The notes below the pieces were generated by a model, which saw only the letters and a program-made list of their open reading frames with translations, had not been told where the DNA came from and did no database searches. This document shows positions 15,161-23,486 of a stretch of DNA of 64,000 nucleotides, piece by piece. The stretch comes from Phenylobacterium sp. (GTDB taxonomy: Bacteria; Pseudomonadota; Alphaproteobacteria; Caulobacterales; Caulobacteraceae). A program made the position numbers and the translations under genes. How positions within the stretch are numbered: position 1 is the stretch's first letter; each line of letters begins with the position of its first letter. The stretch spans positions 1 through 64,000 of the forward strand of contig SSMU01000016.1 of assembly GCA_004799545.1 (NCBI GenBank), written 5' to 3'.

Positions 15161-16243
15161 CTAGGCCGGGATCAGCCCCTGCACCCGGGCGGCGATCTCG
15201 CGGACGCGCTCGGGGCCGCCGAGCAGCTGACGGTTCAGGCCGATCCGCTTGAACCAGAAGTGCAGGCCCAGGAGGTCGGTGATGCCGATGCCGCCGTGCA
15301 CCTCGGTGGAGGTGCGGGCGATGAAGCGGCCGATCTCGCTGGTGTGGGCCTTGGCGTGGGCGGCCATCAGCGAGGCCTCCTCCGGCGCGTGGTCGAAGGC
15401 GTAGGCGGCGTACCAGACCAGGGCGCGGGCCGGCTCCAGCTCGGCCACCATCTCGGCGCAGAGATGCTTCACCGCCTGGAAGGAGCCGATCACCCGGCCG
15501 AACTGGCGGCGCTCCTTGGCGTAGGCCACGGCCTTGTCGAGCATCACCTGGCAGGCGCCCAGGGTGTCGGCCGCCACGATCACCCAGGCGGCGTCGCGCA
15601 GCCGGCCCAGGGCGTCATTGGCCTGCAGCGGCTCGGCCGGGGTGCCGGCGAAGGTCAGCTCGGCGAGGCGCCGCGTGTCGTCCAGCCCCGGCATCAGGGC
15701 GCGGGTGATCCCGGGCGCATCGCCGCGCACCAGGTGCAGGCCGCCGGCCTGGTCGGCGACCACCAGCAGGCCGGCGGCGCCGCCGCCGGGGACGAACAGC
15801 GCCTTGCCGGTGAGCCTGCCGTCGGCGGCGGTGACGCCGGCCCCATCGCGGGCCCCGGCGATTTGCTCGGAGATGCAGGCGGCGGCCACCACCTCGCCCG
15901 AGGCTAGTTTCGGCAGCCACTCCGCCTTCTGCGCCTCGGAGCCGCCTAGGCTGAGCGCCAGCGGCCCCAGCACCACGCCCATGAAGGCCACCGGCGCCAC
16001 CGCCGCGCCCAGCGCCTCCGACGCCAACGCCGCCTCCAGCAAGGAGAGGCCCAGGCCGCCGAACTCCTCGGGGACGACGATCCCCGGCAGGCCGAACTCC
16101 ACCAGCGCCTGCCAGATGTCGGCGGCCTTGTCCTTCGGATCGGCGGCGAACTTCCGGACGCGGTCAAGCGGACTGGCCTCGGCCAGCGCCTTGGCCAGGC
16201 TGTCCTGCAGCATCTTCTGGTCTTCGGAGAGGGCGAACCGCAT
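15161..16243 (-). CDS. Acyl-CoA dehydrogenase (second of an operon pair)
   Basis: A 360-residue protein. It has MRFALSEDQKMLQDSLAKAL at the N-terminus, PEEFGGLGLSLLEAALASEALG, a shortened middle domain, and the C-terminal helical bundle with RRQFGRVIGSFQAVKHLCAEM and VHGGIGITDLLGLHFW. It lacks several motifs of full-length dehydrogenases and resembles the second subunit of heteromeric acyl-CoA dehydrogenases that act on steroid or branched side chains. The gene starts 7 bp after the upstream dehydrogenase stop, so a heteromer is plausible. FAD-dependent oxidation of acyl-CoA is expected. Confidence 0.9.
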   Translation of the reverse strand: MRFALSEDQKMLQDSLAKALAEASPLDRVRKFAADPKDKAADIWQALVEFGLPGIVVPEEFGGLGLSLLEAALASEALGAAVAPVAFMGVVLGPLALSLGGSEAQKAEWLPKLASGEVVAAACISEQIAGARDGAGVTAADGRLTGKALFVPGGGAAGLLVVADQAGGLHLVRGDAPGITRALMPGLDDTRRLAELTFAGTPAEPLQANDALGRLRDAAWVIVAADTLGACQVMLDKAVAYAKERRQFGRVIGSFQAVKHLCAEMVAELEPARALVWYAAYAFDHAPEEASLMAAHAKAHTSEIGRFIARTSTEVHGGIGITDLLGLHFWFKRIGLNRQLLGGPERVREIAARVQGLIPA

Positions 16244-16250
16244 GGGTTGG

Positions 16251-17429
16251 TTAGGCCTTCGCCGAGCTGGGTTCGCGCGGCATGCCAAGGCCGCGCTCGG
16301 AGATGATGTTCTTCTGGATCTGCGCCGTGCCGCCCCCGATGATCAGGCCGAGGTCGAACATGTAGTTCCGCTGCCACGACCCCTTGGCCCGCAGGTGCGG
16401 GCCGTCGTGGTAGAGGATGCCGAGCTCGCCCAGGGCGTCGATCGCCAGCGCCGCGATCTGGTGGTTGAGTTCGCAGCCCTGCAGCTTGACGACCAGGCCC
16501 GCGAGCCCCGCCGGCTCGCCGGTCTGGGCAGAGGTCAGCAGCCGCAGCCCGTTGAACTTCATGGCCAGGACGCGGGCCTGCAGCTGCATCAGCCGGTCGC
16601 GGAACACCGGGTTGTCGACGATCTTCTGGCCATCCACCGTTTCGGTCTTCATCAGCTGGACCAGGGTCTCGAAGCGGGCCTCCGTGGCGTTCGGATCGCC
16701 CAGCATGCCGCGCTCGTGCTTCAGGGTGGTGTTGGCCACGAACCAGCCCCGCCCGCGCCCGCCCACCACATTGGCCTTCGGCACGCGGACGTCGGTGAAG
16801 AACACCTCGTTGAACTCCGCCTGGCCGGTCATGGTCTTCAGCGGCCGGACCTCGATGCCCGGCGTGTCCATCGGGAACAGGATGTAGCTGATGCCCTCGT
16901 GCTTCGGCGCGTCCGGCTCGGTGCGCACCAGGCAGAACATCATCTGGGCGAGGTGGGCCGTGCTGGTCCACACCTTCGACCCGCGGATCAGGAAGTCGTC
17001 GCCGTCCTCCACCGCATGGGTCTTCAGGCTGGCGAGGTCGGAGCCCGCGTCCGGCTCGGAATAACCCTGGCACCAGAGGATCTCGCCGCGCAGGGTCGGC
17101 GCGATCCAGCGCGTCTTCTGCTCTTCCGAGCCCACTTCCAGCAGGGTCGGGACCAGCATGGAGATGCCCTGCCCGGCCATGCCACGCGGCGCGCCGGCGG
17201 CGATGAAGGCCTCGGCGATGATCCGGCCCTTGAGGATGTCCGGCTCGGCGCCATAGCCGCCGTATGCGCGGGGGATCGTGCGGGCGGCGTAGCCATGCTC
17301 GATCAGCAGGCGCTGCCAGGCGCGCGGGTCCTTCGGGGCGCCCGCGACGTAGTCGTCGGCATGGGCGGCCAGGAAGGCCCGCACCTCGTCGCGGAAGGCG
17401 GCCATCTCCGGCGTCAGCGTCAGGTCCAT
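16251..17429 (-). CDS. Acyl-CoA dehydrogenase (first of an operon pair)
   Basis: A 392-residue protein starting MDLTLTPEMAAFRDEVRAFL. It has the family blocks CQGYSEPDAGSDLASLKTHA, STAHLAQMMFCLVRTEP, HERGMLGDPNATEARFE and a C-terminal segment LGLIIGGGTAQIQKNIISERGLG, the usual acyl-CoA dehydrogenase ending. The ATG at 17429 has GGGGAGG 8 bp upstream, and a start at 17447 is less well placed. It is co-transcribed with the shorter dehydrogenase downstream, and its closest look-alike in the window is the gene cut by the left edge. The substrate is unknown. Confidence 0.93.
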   Translation of the reverse strand: MDLTLTPEMAAFRDEVRAFLAAHADDYVAGAPKDPRAWQRLLIEHGYAARTIPRAYGGYGAEPDILKGRIIAEAFIAAGAPRGMAGQGISMLVPTLLEVGSEEQKTRWIAPTLRGEILWCQGYSEPDAGSDLASLKTHAVEDGDDFLIRGSKVWTSTAHLAQMMFCLVRTEPDAPKHEGISYILFPMDTPGIEVRPLKTMTGQAEFNEVFFTDVRVPKANVVGGRGRGWFVANTTLKHERGMLGDPNATEARFETLVQLMKTETVDGQKIVDNPVFRDRLMQLQARVLAMKFNGLRLLTSAQTGEPAGLAGLVVKLQGCELNHQIAALAIDALGELGILYHDGPHLRAKGSWQRNYMFDLGLIIGGGTAQIQKNIISERGLGMPREPSSAKA

Positions 17430-17546
17430 GGCGTTCGACCTCCCCACCCAGCTTGGGCGGGTTCAAACGCGCGCGCAACGGGCGCCCCAGCGTCAGCCAG
17501 CGAGGACCGCGCCGGCGTCGTCAGCCGGGGCCAAGGCGTCGGGCGG

Positions 17547-17915
17547 CTAGCGGCTCATCTTGAAGATGCAGAGCTTGTTGCCGTCGAGGTCGCGGAAATA
17601 GGCGCCGTAGAAGCCGTCGCCGCGGTCTCCCGGCGGCCCCTCGCAGGCCGCGCCTTGGGCAAGGGCGGCGGCGTGGGTGCGGTCGATCTGCTCGTGGGAG
17701 GCGGCGGCCAGCGCCACCATCACCCCGTTGCCGACCGTCGCCGGCTGCTGGTCGAACGGCAGGACGACGCCCAGCATCGCCCCGCCCGTCGAGCCATAGT
17801 ACTGCGACCGCGGATAGCTGAGCGTGCGCCGCCCGCCGAGCGGTTTCAGCACCGCGTCGTAGAAGCTCCGCGCCCGATCGAGGTCGTTGGCGCCGATGGT
17901 GACGTAACCGATCAC
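17547..17915 (-). CDS. VOC-family (glyoxalase-like) protein
   Basis: A 122-residue protein starting at a GTG: MIGYVTIGANDLDRARSFYD, then GVVLPFDQQPATVGNGVMVAL and YGAYFRDLDGNKLCIFKMSR. It is a single VOC unit, so the metal site would form in a dimer. The product is probably a dioxygenase- or glyoxalase-like enzyme of unknown substrate. It lies 4 bp downstream of a close paralogue, so the two arose by tandem duplication and are co-transcribed. Confidence 0.88.
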   Translation of the reverse strand: MIGYVTIGANDLDRARSFYDAVLKPLGGRRTLSYPRSQYYGSTGGAMLGVVLPFDQQPATVGNGVMVALAAASHEQIDRTHAAALAQGAACEGPPGDRGDGFYGAYFRDLDGNKLCIFKMSR

Positions 17916-17919
17916 CGCG

Positions 17920-18285
17920 TCAGCCCAGCTTGAAGACGCAGAGCTTGTTGCCGTCCGGATCGCGGAAATAGGCGCCGTAGAAGGTGTCGGTGCGCGGACC
18001 CGGCTCGCCCTCGTCCTTGGCGCCGGCCTTCAGCGCCGCCGCATGGACCTCGTCGACCAGCTCGTGCGACGGGGCCGGCAGGCCGAACATCGCGCCGTTG
18101 CCGACGGTGGCGGCCTCGCCGTCCCAGGGCGCGCCCACCGCGAACAGGCCGCCCCCCGGGCCGGAGTAGAACTGCAGCCGGTCGTTGGCGAACACCCGCT
18201 TGCCGCCCAGGGGCGCCAGCACCTGGTCGTAGAATTCCTTGGCGCGGTCCGGATTGTTCGAGCCCAGCGTCACGTAGCCGATCAT
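17920..18285 (-). CDS. VOC-family (glyoxalase-like) protein, paralogue
   Basis: A 121-residue protein starting MIGYVTLGSNNPDRAKEFYDQVLAPLGG and ending YGAYFRDPDGNKLCVFKLG, nearly the same frame as the downstream copy. It has a single VOC domain with the usual beta-alpha-beta-beta-beta order. The ribosome site GGGGAAA precedes the ATG at 18285. It is the first gene of the pair and divergent from the penicillin-acylase gene. The substrate is not evident from sequence. Confidence 0.88.
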   Translation of the reverse strand: MIGYVTLGSNNPDRAKEFYDQVLAPLGGKRVFANDRLQFYSGPGGGLFAVGAPWDGEAATVGNGAMFGLPAPSHELVDEVHAAALKAGAKDEGEPGPRTDTFYGAYFRDPDGNKLCVFKLG

Positions 18286-18420
18286 GGCGTTTCCCCTTTT
18301 TCCGACCTTGGCCGATCATAGGCCGGCGACCGTGCGGAAGGGCAAGCCCCCTCTGAGCCCACGGACCGGCGCATGGACGCGCGGGGCCATCCGCTGTCAC
18401 ACTCACGGGCGGGCAAGAGC

Positions 18421-20829
18421 ATGGGACGGAAGATGGCGCGAACGATCCTGGCCGCGATGGCGGCGGCGCTGATGACGGCGGGCGTGGCCGCGGCCCAACC
18501 GGTGGGCTCGACGGCGGCGAACCACGAGGCGTGGGCGGTTTCCGGCCTCGCTGCGCCGGCCGAGATCGTCATCGACCGCTGGGGCATCCCGCACATCTTC
18601 GCCGCAAGCGTCCGCGACGCCTTCTTCCTGCAGGGCTACAACGCCGCCCTCGACCGGCTCTGGCAGATCGACCTGTGGCGCAAGCGCGGGCTCGGCCGCC
18701 TTTCGGCCAGCTTCGGCCCGGCCTATGTCGCCCAGGACCGGGCGGCGCGCCTACTGCTCTATCGCGGCGACATGACCCGCGAGTGGGCGGCCTATGCGCC
18801 GGAGGCCCGCGAGGAGGTCGAGGCCTTCACCGCCGGGATCAACGCCTATGTCGCCGAGGTGCAGGCGGGCGCCAAGCCGCTGCCGGTGGAGTTCAAGCTG
18901 ACCGCCAGCCAGCCGGAGGCCTGGGCCCCGGAGGACGTGATCCGCATCCGCAGCCACGCCCTGGTCTCCAACGTGACCTCGGAGGTGGCCCGCGCCCAGG
19001 TGGCCTGTGCGGCCGGGGTCGAGGCCGACCGCTTGCGCCGCAAGATCGAGCCGCCGCACAGGCTGGCCGTCCCGGCCGGCCTCAATCCCTGCGACGTGCC
19101 GGCGGACGTGCTGAAGGACTACCTCCTTGGCACCGAACCGGTGAGCTTCGAGGCCCTGACCGGCAAGGGCAAGACGGCGGCCGAGGCCGAGCCCCGCGCC
19201 CGGCTCGCCGAACGGATCGACGCCACCTCGGCGGAGGGCTCCAACAACTGGGTGATCGCGCCCTCCCGCACCGCGAGCGGCCGGCCGATACTGGCCAACG
19301 ATCCGCACCGCCAGGTGGGCGTGCCCTCGCTGCGCTACCTGGTGCAGATGGCGGCGCCGGGCCTGGACATCATCGGCGCGGGCGAGCCCGCCCTGCCCGG
19401 CATCTCGCTCGGCCACAACGCCGACATGGGCTTCGGCATCACCATCTTCCCGATCGATCAGGAGGACCTCTACGTCTACGAAACCCGCGGGGACGCCTAT
19501 CGCTACAAGGACGGCTGGGAGCCGATGACGGTGGTCCACGAGACCATCGAGGTGAAGGGCTTCTCGCCGATCGAGGTCGCGCTGCGCTATACGCGGCATG
19601 GGCCGGTGCTGGCCGAGGACGCCACGACCCATCGCGCCTTCGCCCTGCGCACCGTGTGGAACGAGCCGGGCGCGGCCGGCTATTTCCAGAGCTCGCGGTT
19701 CTGGCGGGCCCGGACCTGGGACGACTTCGAGACCGGCCGCGCGGCCTGGGGCGCCCCGCCGCTCAACCTGGTCTACGCCGACCGCTCCGGCGATATCGGC
19801 TGGGCGGCCGCCGGGATGACGCCGGTCCGGCCCAACTGGGACGGGCTGATGCCGGTCCCCGGCGACGGCCGCTACGAATGGGCGGGTTTCATGCCGGAAG
19901 CCCTGCTGCCCTCGGTCAAGAACCCCGCCAAGGGTTTCTTCGCCACCGCCAATGCGCTGAACCTGCCGCCCGGCTATCCGGACGAACAGCGCAAGGTCTC
20001 CTTCGAGTGGACCGACCCCTCGCGGATCACCCGCATCGAGGAAGTGCTGGCCGCCGAGCCGAATGCGACGCTGGCGGAGTCCATGGCGTTGCAAGGCGAC
20101 AGCGTCAGCGCCCAGTCGCGGCGGGCCGTGGCGCTGCTGAAGCCGCTCAGCGCCTCTGACCCGGAGATCGGGCGGGCGCTGGCCCTGCTCAAGGGGTGGG
20201 ATTCAAATGAGCGGACCGACAGCGCGGCCGCCGCCCTCTACGAGGTCTGGGCGACCAAGCACCTGGGCGCGGCCACTGTGGCGGCCGTGGCGCCGGAGAA
20301 AGCCCGCGCCCTGATCGGCCAGGGCCAGCTGGAGGCGGTGATCAGCTATCTTGAGAGCCCCGCCGCGGCGCCGGTCCGCGACCGGGTCCTGCTGACCAGC
20401 CTGGCGGACGCCGCCTCCGAGCTGAAGGCGCACTTCGGCGGCGACATGGACGGCTGGACCTGGGGCCGGCTGCACCACGCCGACTTCTTCCCGGCGGCGG
20501 GCGTGCTGGCCGACCACCAACTCGCCCAGCAGATGCGGGTCGGGCCGTTGCAGGTCCCCGGCTCGGCCTCGACGCCCCGGGCCACCACCTACAGTCCGAA
20601 GGACTTCACCCAGACGGCCGGCGCCTCGGTGCGGATGGTGCTCGACGTGGGCGCCTGGGACAATTCCATGGTGATCAACACGCCCGGCGAATCCGGCGAT
20701 CCCGCGAGCCCGCACTACCGCGACCTGTTCCCCCTGTGGGCGGCTGGCAGCTACGTGCCGCTGAGGTTCAGCCGGGCCGCGGTGGACGCCGACGCCGAGA
20801 CGGTGATCGCCTTGACGCCGAAGCCCTAG
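18421..20829 (+). CDS. Penicillin acylase family Ntn-hydrolase (possible AHL acylase)
   Basis: An 802-residue precursor with a leader (RTILAAMAAALMTAGVAAAQ). An alpha-chain region carries IDRWGIPHIFAAS and GYNAALDRLWQIDLWRKRGLG. The autocatalytic cleavage site EGSNNWVIAPSRTASG makes the Ser the beta-chain N-terminal nucleophile, and ANDPH and GLDIIGAGEPALPGISLGHN follow. The family deacylates penicillins, N-acyl-homoserine lactones or acylated peptides in the periplasm; which substrate applies here cannot be told. ATG at 18421 and 18433 are both possible starts and the upstream one gives a normal leader. Its stop overlaps the end of the convergent SDR gene by 4 bp. Confidence 0.9.
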   Translation: MGRKMARTILAAMAAALMTAGVAAAQPVGSTAANHEAWAVSGLAAPAEIVIDRWGIPHIFAASVRDAFFLQGYNAALDRLWQIDLWRKRGLGRLSASFGPAYVAQDRAARLLLYRGDMTREWAAYAPEAREEVEAFTAGINAYVAEVQAGAKPLPVEFKLTASQPEAWAPEDVIRIRSHALVSNVTSEVARAQVACAAGVEADRLRRKIEPPHRLAVPAGLNPCDVPADVLKDYLLGTEPVSFEALTGKGKTAAEAEPRARLAERIDATSAEGSNNWVIAPSRTASGRPILANDPHRQVGVPSLRYLVQMAAPGLDIIGAGEPALPGISLGHNADMGFGITIFPIDQEDLYVYETRGDAYRYKDGWEPMTVVHETIEVKGFSPIEVALRYTRHGPVLAEDATTHRAFALRTVWNEPGAAGYFQSSRFWRARTWDDFETGRAAWGAPPLNLVYADRSGDIGWAAAGMTPVRPNWDGLMPVPGDGRYEWAGFMPEALLPSVKNPAKGFFATANALNLPPGYPDEQRKVSFEWTDPSRITRIEEVLAAEPNATLAESMALQGDSVSAQSRRAVALLKPLSASDPEIGRALALLKGWDSNERTDSAAAALYEVWATKHLGAATVAAVAPEKARALIGQGQLEAVISYLESPAAAPVRDRVLLTSLADAASELKAHFGGDMDGWTWGRLHHADFFPAAGVLADHQLAQQMRVGPLQVPGSASTPRATTYSPKDFTQTAGASVRMVLDVGAWDNSMVINTPGESGDPASPHYRDLFPLWAAGSYVPLRFSRAAVDADAETVIALTPKP

Positions 20830-21518
20830 ACCCGGCCGGTCACCGGGATCAGGGCGCCAGTCACGGCCGTCGCCTGCTCGGAGGCCAGGAACAGCATCAC
20901 GGCGGCGAGCTCTTCGGGCTTCACCCAGGCGGTGAAGTCGGCCTTGGGCATGTCGGCGCGGTTGGTCGGGGTGTCGAGGATCGAGGGCAGGACGGCGTTG
21001 ACCGTCACGCCGTCGGCCTTGAACTCCTCGGCCAGGGCCTCGGTGAGGCGGTGGACGCCGGACTTGGCGGCGGCGTAGGCGGCCATGCCGGCGGCGGCCT
21101 TGACCGCGCCGGCCGCCCCGACGTTGACGATCCGTCCAGCCTTGGCGCGCTTCAGATGCGGGATGGCGGCGCGGCTGGCGTTGGCGGCGGTCTCGACATT
21201 GATCCGGGCCAGGTGGCGGAAGGTGTCGGCGGCGCCGCCCTCGACCTTCTCCCAGATGAAGCCGCCGGCGATGTTGAGCAGGACGTCCAGCCGGCCGTAC
21301 TGCTGGGCCACGGCGTCGATGGCCGCCTTGGCCGCCTCCGGCTCGGTGAGGTCGACGCCGGCCAGGACGAAGACGTCCGGACCTGAGGTCAGGCCCGGAC
21401 GCGTGGTCTTCACATAGTCGATGAGCCCGAGGCTCGCGCCCTGCTCGGCCGCCAGCCTGGCCACGGCCGAGCCGAGCACGCCGAACGCGCCGGTGATGGC
21501 ATAGACGCGTCCGGCCAC
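20826..21518 (-). CDS. Short-chain dehydrogenase/reductase lacking the catalytic Ser
   Basis: A 230-residue SDR with the nucleotide motif TGAFGVLGSAVARLA at the N-terminus, VLLNIAGG, and the active-site YAAAKSGVHRL (Tyr and Lys present). The position 13 residues before the Tyr, normally Ser, falls in NVGAAGAVKAAAGMAAY and is Ala. The protein may therefore bind NAD(P) without normal oxidoreductase activity, or use another residue. The downstream blocks GVTVNAVLPSILDTPTNRADMP and LASEQATAVTGALIPVTG are normal. It lies 9 bp downstream of the thiolase gene and is likely co-transcribed with it. Confidence 0.88.
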   Translation of the reverse strand: MAGRVYAITGAFGVLGSAVARLAAEQGASLGLIDYVKTTRPGLTSGPDVFVLAGVDLTEPEAAKAAIDAVAQQYGRLDVLLNIAGGFIWEKVEGGAADTFRHLARINVETAANASRAAIPHLKRAKAGRIVNVGAAGAVKAAAGMAAYAAAKSGVHRLTEALAEEFKADGVTVNAVLPSILDTPTNRADMPKADFTAWVKPEELAAVMLFLASEQATAVTGALIPVTGRV

Positions 21519-21527
21519 TTCGGGGCC

Positions 21528-22700
21528 CTACAGCGCTTCGACGATGGTCACGTTGGCCAGGCCGCCGCCTTCGCACATGGTCTGCAGGCCGTAGCGCTTG
21601 CCACCCTTCTTGAGGGCGTAGAGCAGGGTGGTCATCAGCTTGGTGCCCGAGGCGCCCAACGGGTGACCCAGCGCAATGGCGCCGCCGTTGACGTTGAGGC
21701 GGTCCGGATCCGCGCCGATGGTCTGCAGCCAAGCCACGGGCACCGAGGCGAAGGCCTCGTTGACCTCGAACAGGTCGATCTCATCGGCGCTCATGCCGGC
21801 CTTCTTCAGGGCGCGCTCGGTGGCCGGCAGTGGGGCTTCCAGCATGATCACCGGGTCGTGGCCGATCACCGACAGGTGGTGGATGCGGGCCATGGGCGTC
21901 AGGTTGTGCTCCTTCAGCGCCTTCTCCGAGACGATCATCACGCCCGAGGCGCCGTCGCAGATCTGGCTGGAGGTGGCCGCGGTGATCCGGCCGCCCTCGC
22001 GCAGCAGCTTCACGCCGCGCATGCCGTCGAGGCTGACGTCGAAGCGGATGCCCTCGTCCACGTCATGGCGGACCACATTGCCCTCGGCGTCCTTGCCGTC
22101 GATGGCTGTGATCTCGTCCTTGAAGGCCCCGCCCTGGGTGGCGGCGATGGCGCGCTGGTGGGAGCGGTAGCCGAACTCGTCCAGCTGGTCCTTGGTGAGC
22201 TTGTACTTCTCGGCGACCATCTCGGCGCCCATGAACTGGCTAAACTGGATGTTGGGGTAGCGCTCCTCCATGCGGGGACTCTTCGGCACGCCGAAGCCTT
22301 CCTTGGCCGGCAGGGCGACCGAGAGACCCATGGGCACGCGGGTCATGCTCTCGACGCCCGAGGCGATCACCACGTCCATGGTGCCGCTCATCACCGCCTG
22401 GGCGGCGAACTGCAGGGCCTGCTGGGAGGAGCCGCACTGGCGGTCGACGGAGGTGCCGGGCACGCTCTCCGGCAGCTTGGAGGCCAGGATGGCGTTGCGG
22501 GCGATGTTGGTGGACTGCTCGCCCACCTGCATGACGCAGCCCATGACCACGTCCTCGACGCTGGCCGGATCGACGCCGGTGCGGTCCACCAACTCGTTGA
22601 GCACGACGCCGGCGAGGTCGGCCGGATGCCATTCGCGGAGACGTCCGCCCTTGCGGCCGCCGGCGGTGCGGGTGGCGGCGACGATATAGGCCTCGGCCAT
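21528..22700 (-). CDS. Acetyl-CoA C-acyltransferase (thiolase)
   Basis: A 390-residue thiolase: VAATRTAGGRKGG at the N-terminus, the acyl-accepting Cys in SVDRQCGSSQQALQ, His in ALGHPLGASGTKLM, and a second Cys in TMCEGGGLANVTIVEAL at the C-terminus. It catalyses the last cleavage step of beta-oxidation in the cytoplasm. GGGGAG lies upstream of the ATG. Together with the SDR that follows it forms a small lipid-degradation operon. The broad-substrate FadA type is likely, but specificity is inferred only from family. Confidence 0.94.
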   Translation of the reverse strand: MAEAYIVAATRTAGGRKGGRLREWHPADLAGVVLNELVDRTGVDPASVEDVVMGCVMQVGEQSTNIARNAILASKLPESVPGTSVDRQCGSSQQALQFAAQAVMSGTMDVVIASGVESMTRVPMGLSVALPAKEGFGVPKSPRMEERYPNIQFSQFMGAEMVAEKYKLTKDQLDEFGYRSHQRAIAATQGGAFKDEITAIDGKDAEGNVVRHDVDEGIRFDVSLDGMRGVKLLREGGRITAATSSQICDGASGVMIVSEKALKEHNLTPMARIHHLSVIGHDPVIMLEAPLPATERALKKAGMSADEIDLFEVNEAFASVPVAWLQTIGADPDRLNVNGGAIALGHPLGASGTKLMTTLLYALKKGGKRYGLQTMCEGGGLANVTIVEAL

Positions 22701-22783
22701 ATCTCAAACTCCCCTGAAATCGGTGTGCGCGGTCAGCGCGTCGGGACAAAACCTAGTGGGGCGCCGCAGCGGAAGCCAACGGC

Positions 22784-23278
22784 TCAGCCGAACACTTGTT
22801 TGAGTATGCGCTCCAGCCATTCGGCGTCGAGGTCATCGAACGCCGCGGGGGCCTCGGAGTCCACATCGAAGACGCCGATCAGGGCGCCTGCGCGGTCGAT
22901 CACCGGCACGACGATCTCGCTCGCCGAGCGGCTGTCGCAGGCGATGTGGCCAGGGAAGGCGCCCACGTCATCGACCACCTGGGTGGTGCGCGTCGCCGCC
23001 GCCGTCCCGCAGACGCCGCGGCCGAAGGCGATGCGCAGGCAGCCCAGGGCGCCCTGGTAGGGCCCGACCACCAGCTCGTCCGGCTTCCCAGGATCGACCA
23101 GGTAGAAGCCGGTCCAGAAATAGTGCTCGAAGCTCGCCGCGAGCATGGAGCCGACGGTGGCCATCCGCGCGGTGAGGTTGGGCTCGCCCTCCAGCACCGC
23201 GGCGATCTCCTCGGCCACGGCCGCGTAGCGGGCGGCCTTGGCGTCGGGCAGGACCAGTTCGTTGAAGGCTTCGGCCAT
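22784..23278 (-). CDS. msrC: Free methionine-R-sulfoxide reductase (GAF domain)
   Basis: A 164-residue GAF-domain protein. The three conserved cysteines of the fRMsr/YebR family lie in GALGCLRIAFGRGVCG (Cys80, Cys90) and HIACDSRSASEIVVP (Cys114), with FYLVDPGKPDELVVGPYQG before them. It reduces free methionine-R-sulfoxide and is cytoplasmic. The reading frame stays open far upstream because it is antisense to the autotransporter gene. The real start is the ATG at 23278, which fits the family N-terminus and length. Confidence 0.92.
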   Translation of the reverse strand: MAEAFNELVLPDAKAARYAAVAEEIAAVLEGEPNLTARMATVGSMLAASFEHYFWTGFYLVDPGKPDELVVGPYQGALGCLRIAFGRGVCGTAAATRTTQVVDDVGAFPGHIACDSRSASEIVVPVIDRAGALIGVFDVDSEAPAAFDDLDAEWLERILKQVFG

Positions 23279-23486
23279 GCGGGGTGATGTAGCGACGCCG
23301 GGCCGCCGCGTCACCTGGCCGACGCCTCTAGTCGCGCCCGCCCTTGCGCGCGGGCGTCGCGCTGAAATCGGCAAACTGCAATCAACGTTCGTCGGCCGCC
23401 CCGGGTTCACAACTATTTTTCGCCAACCGGAACCGCTCCCAAGCTGCAGCGTTGCGGCCGGAGGGAATAGTTCAGGTTGTAGAAAA

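Noticed and set aside
15534-17933. Forward open frame of 799 codons opposite the two acyl-CoA dehydrogenases
   Set aside because: The reverse strand encodes two complete dehydrogenases; the forward frame is a shadow.
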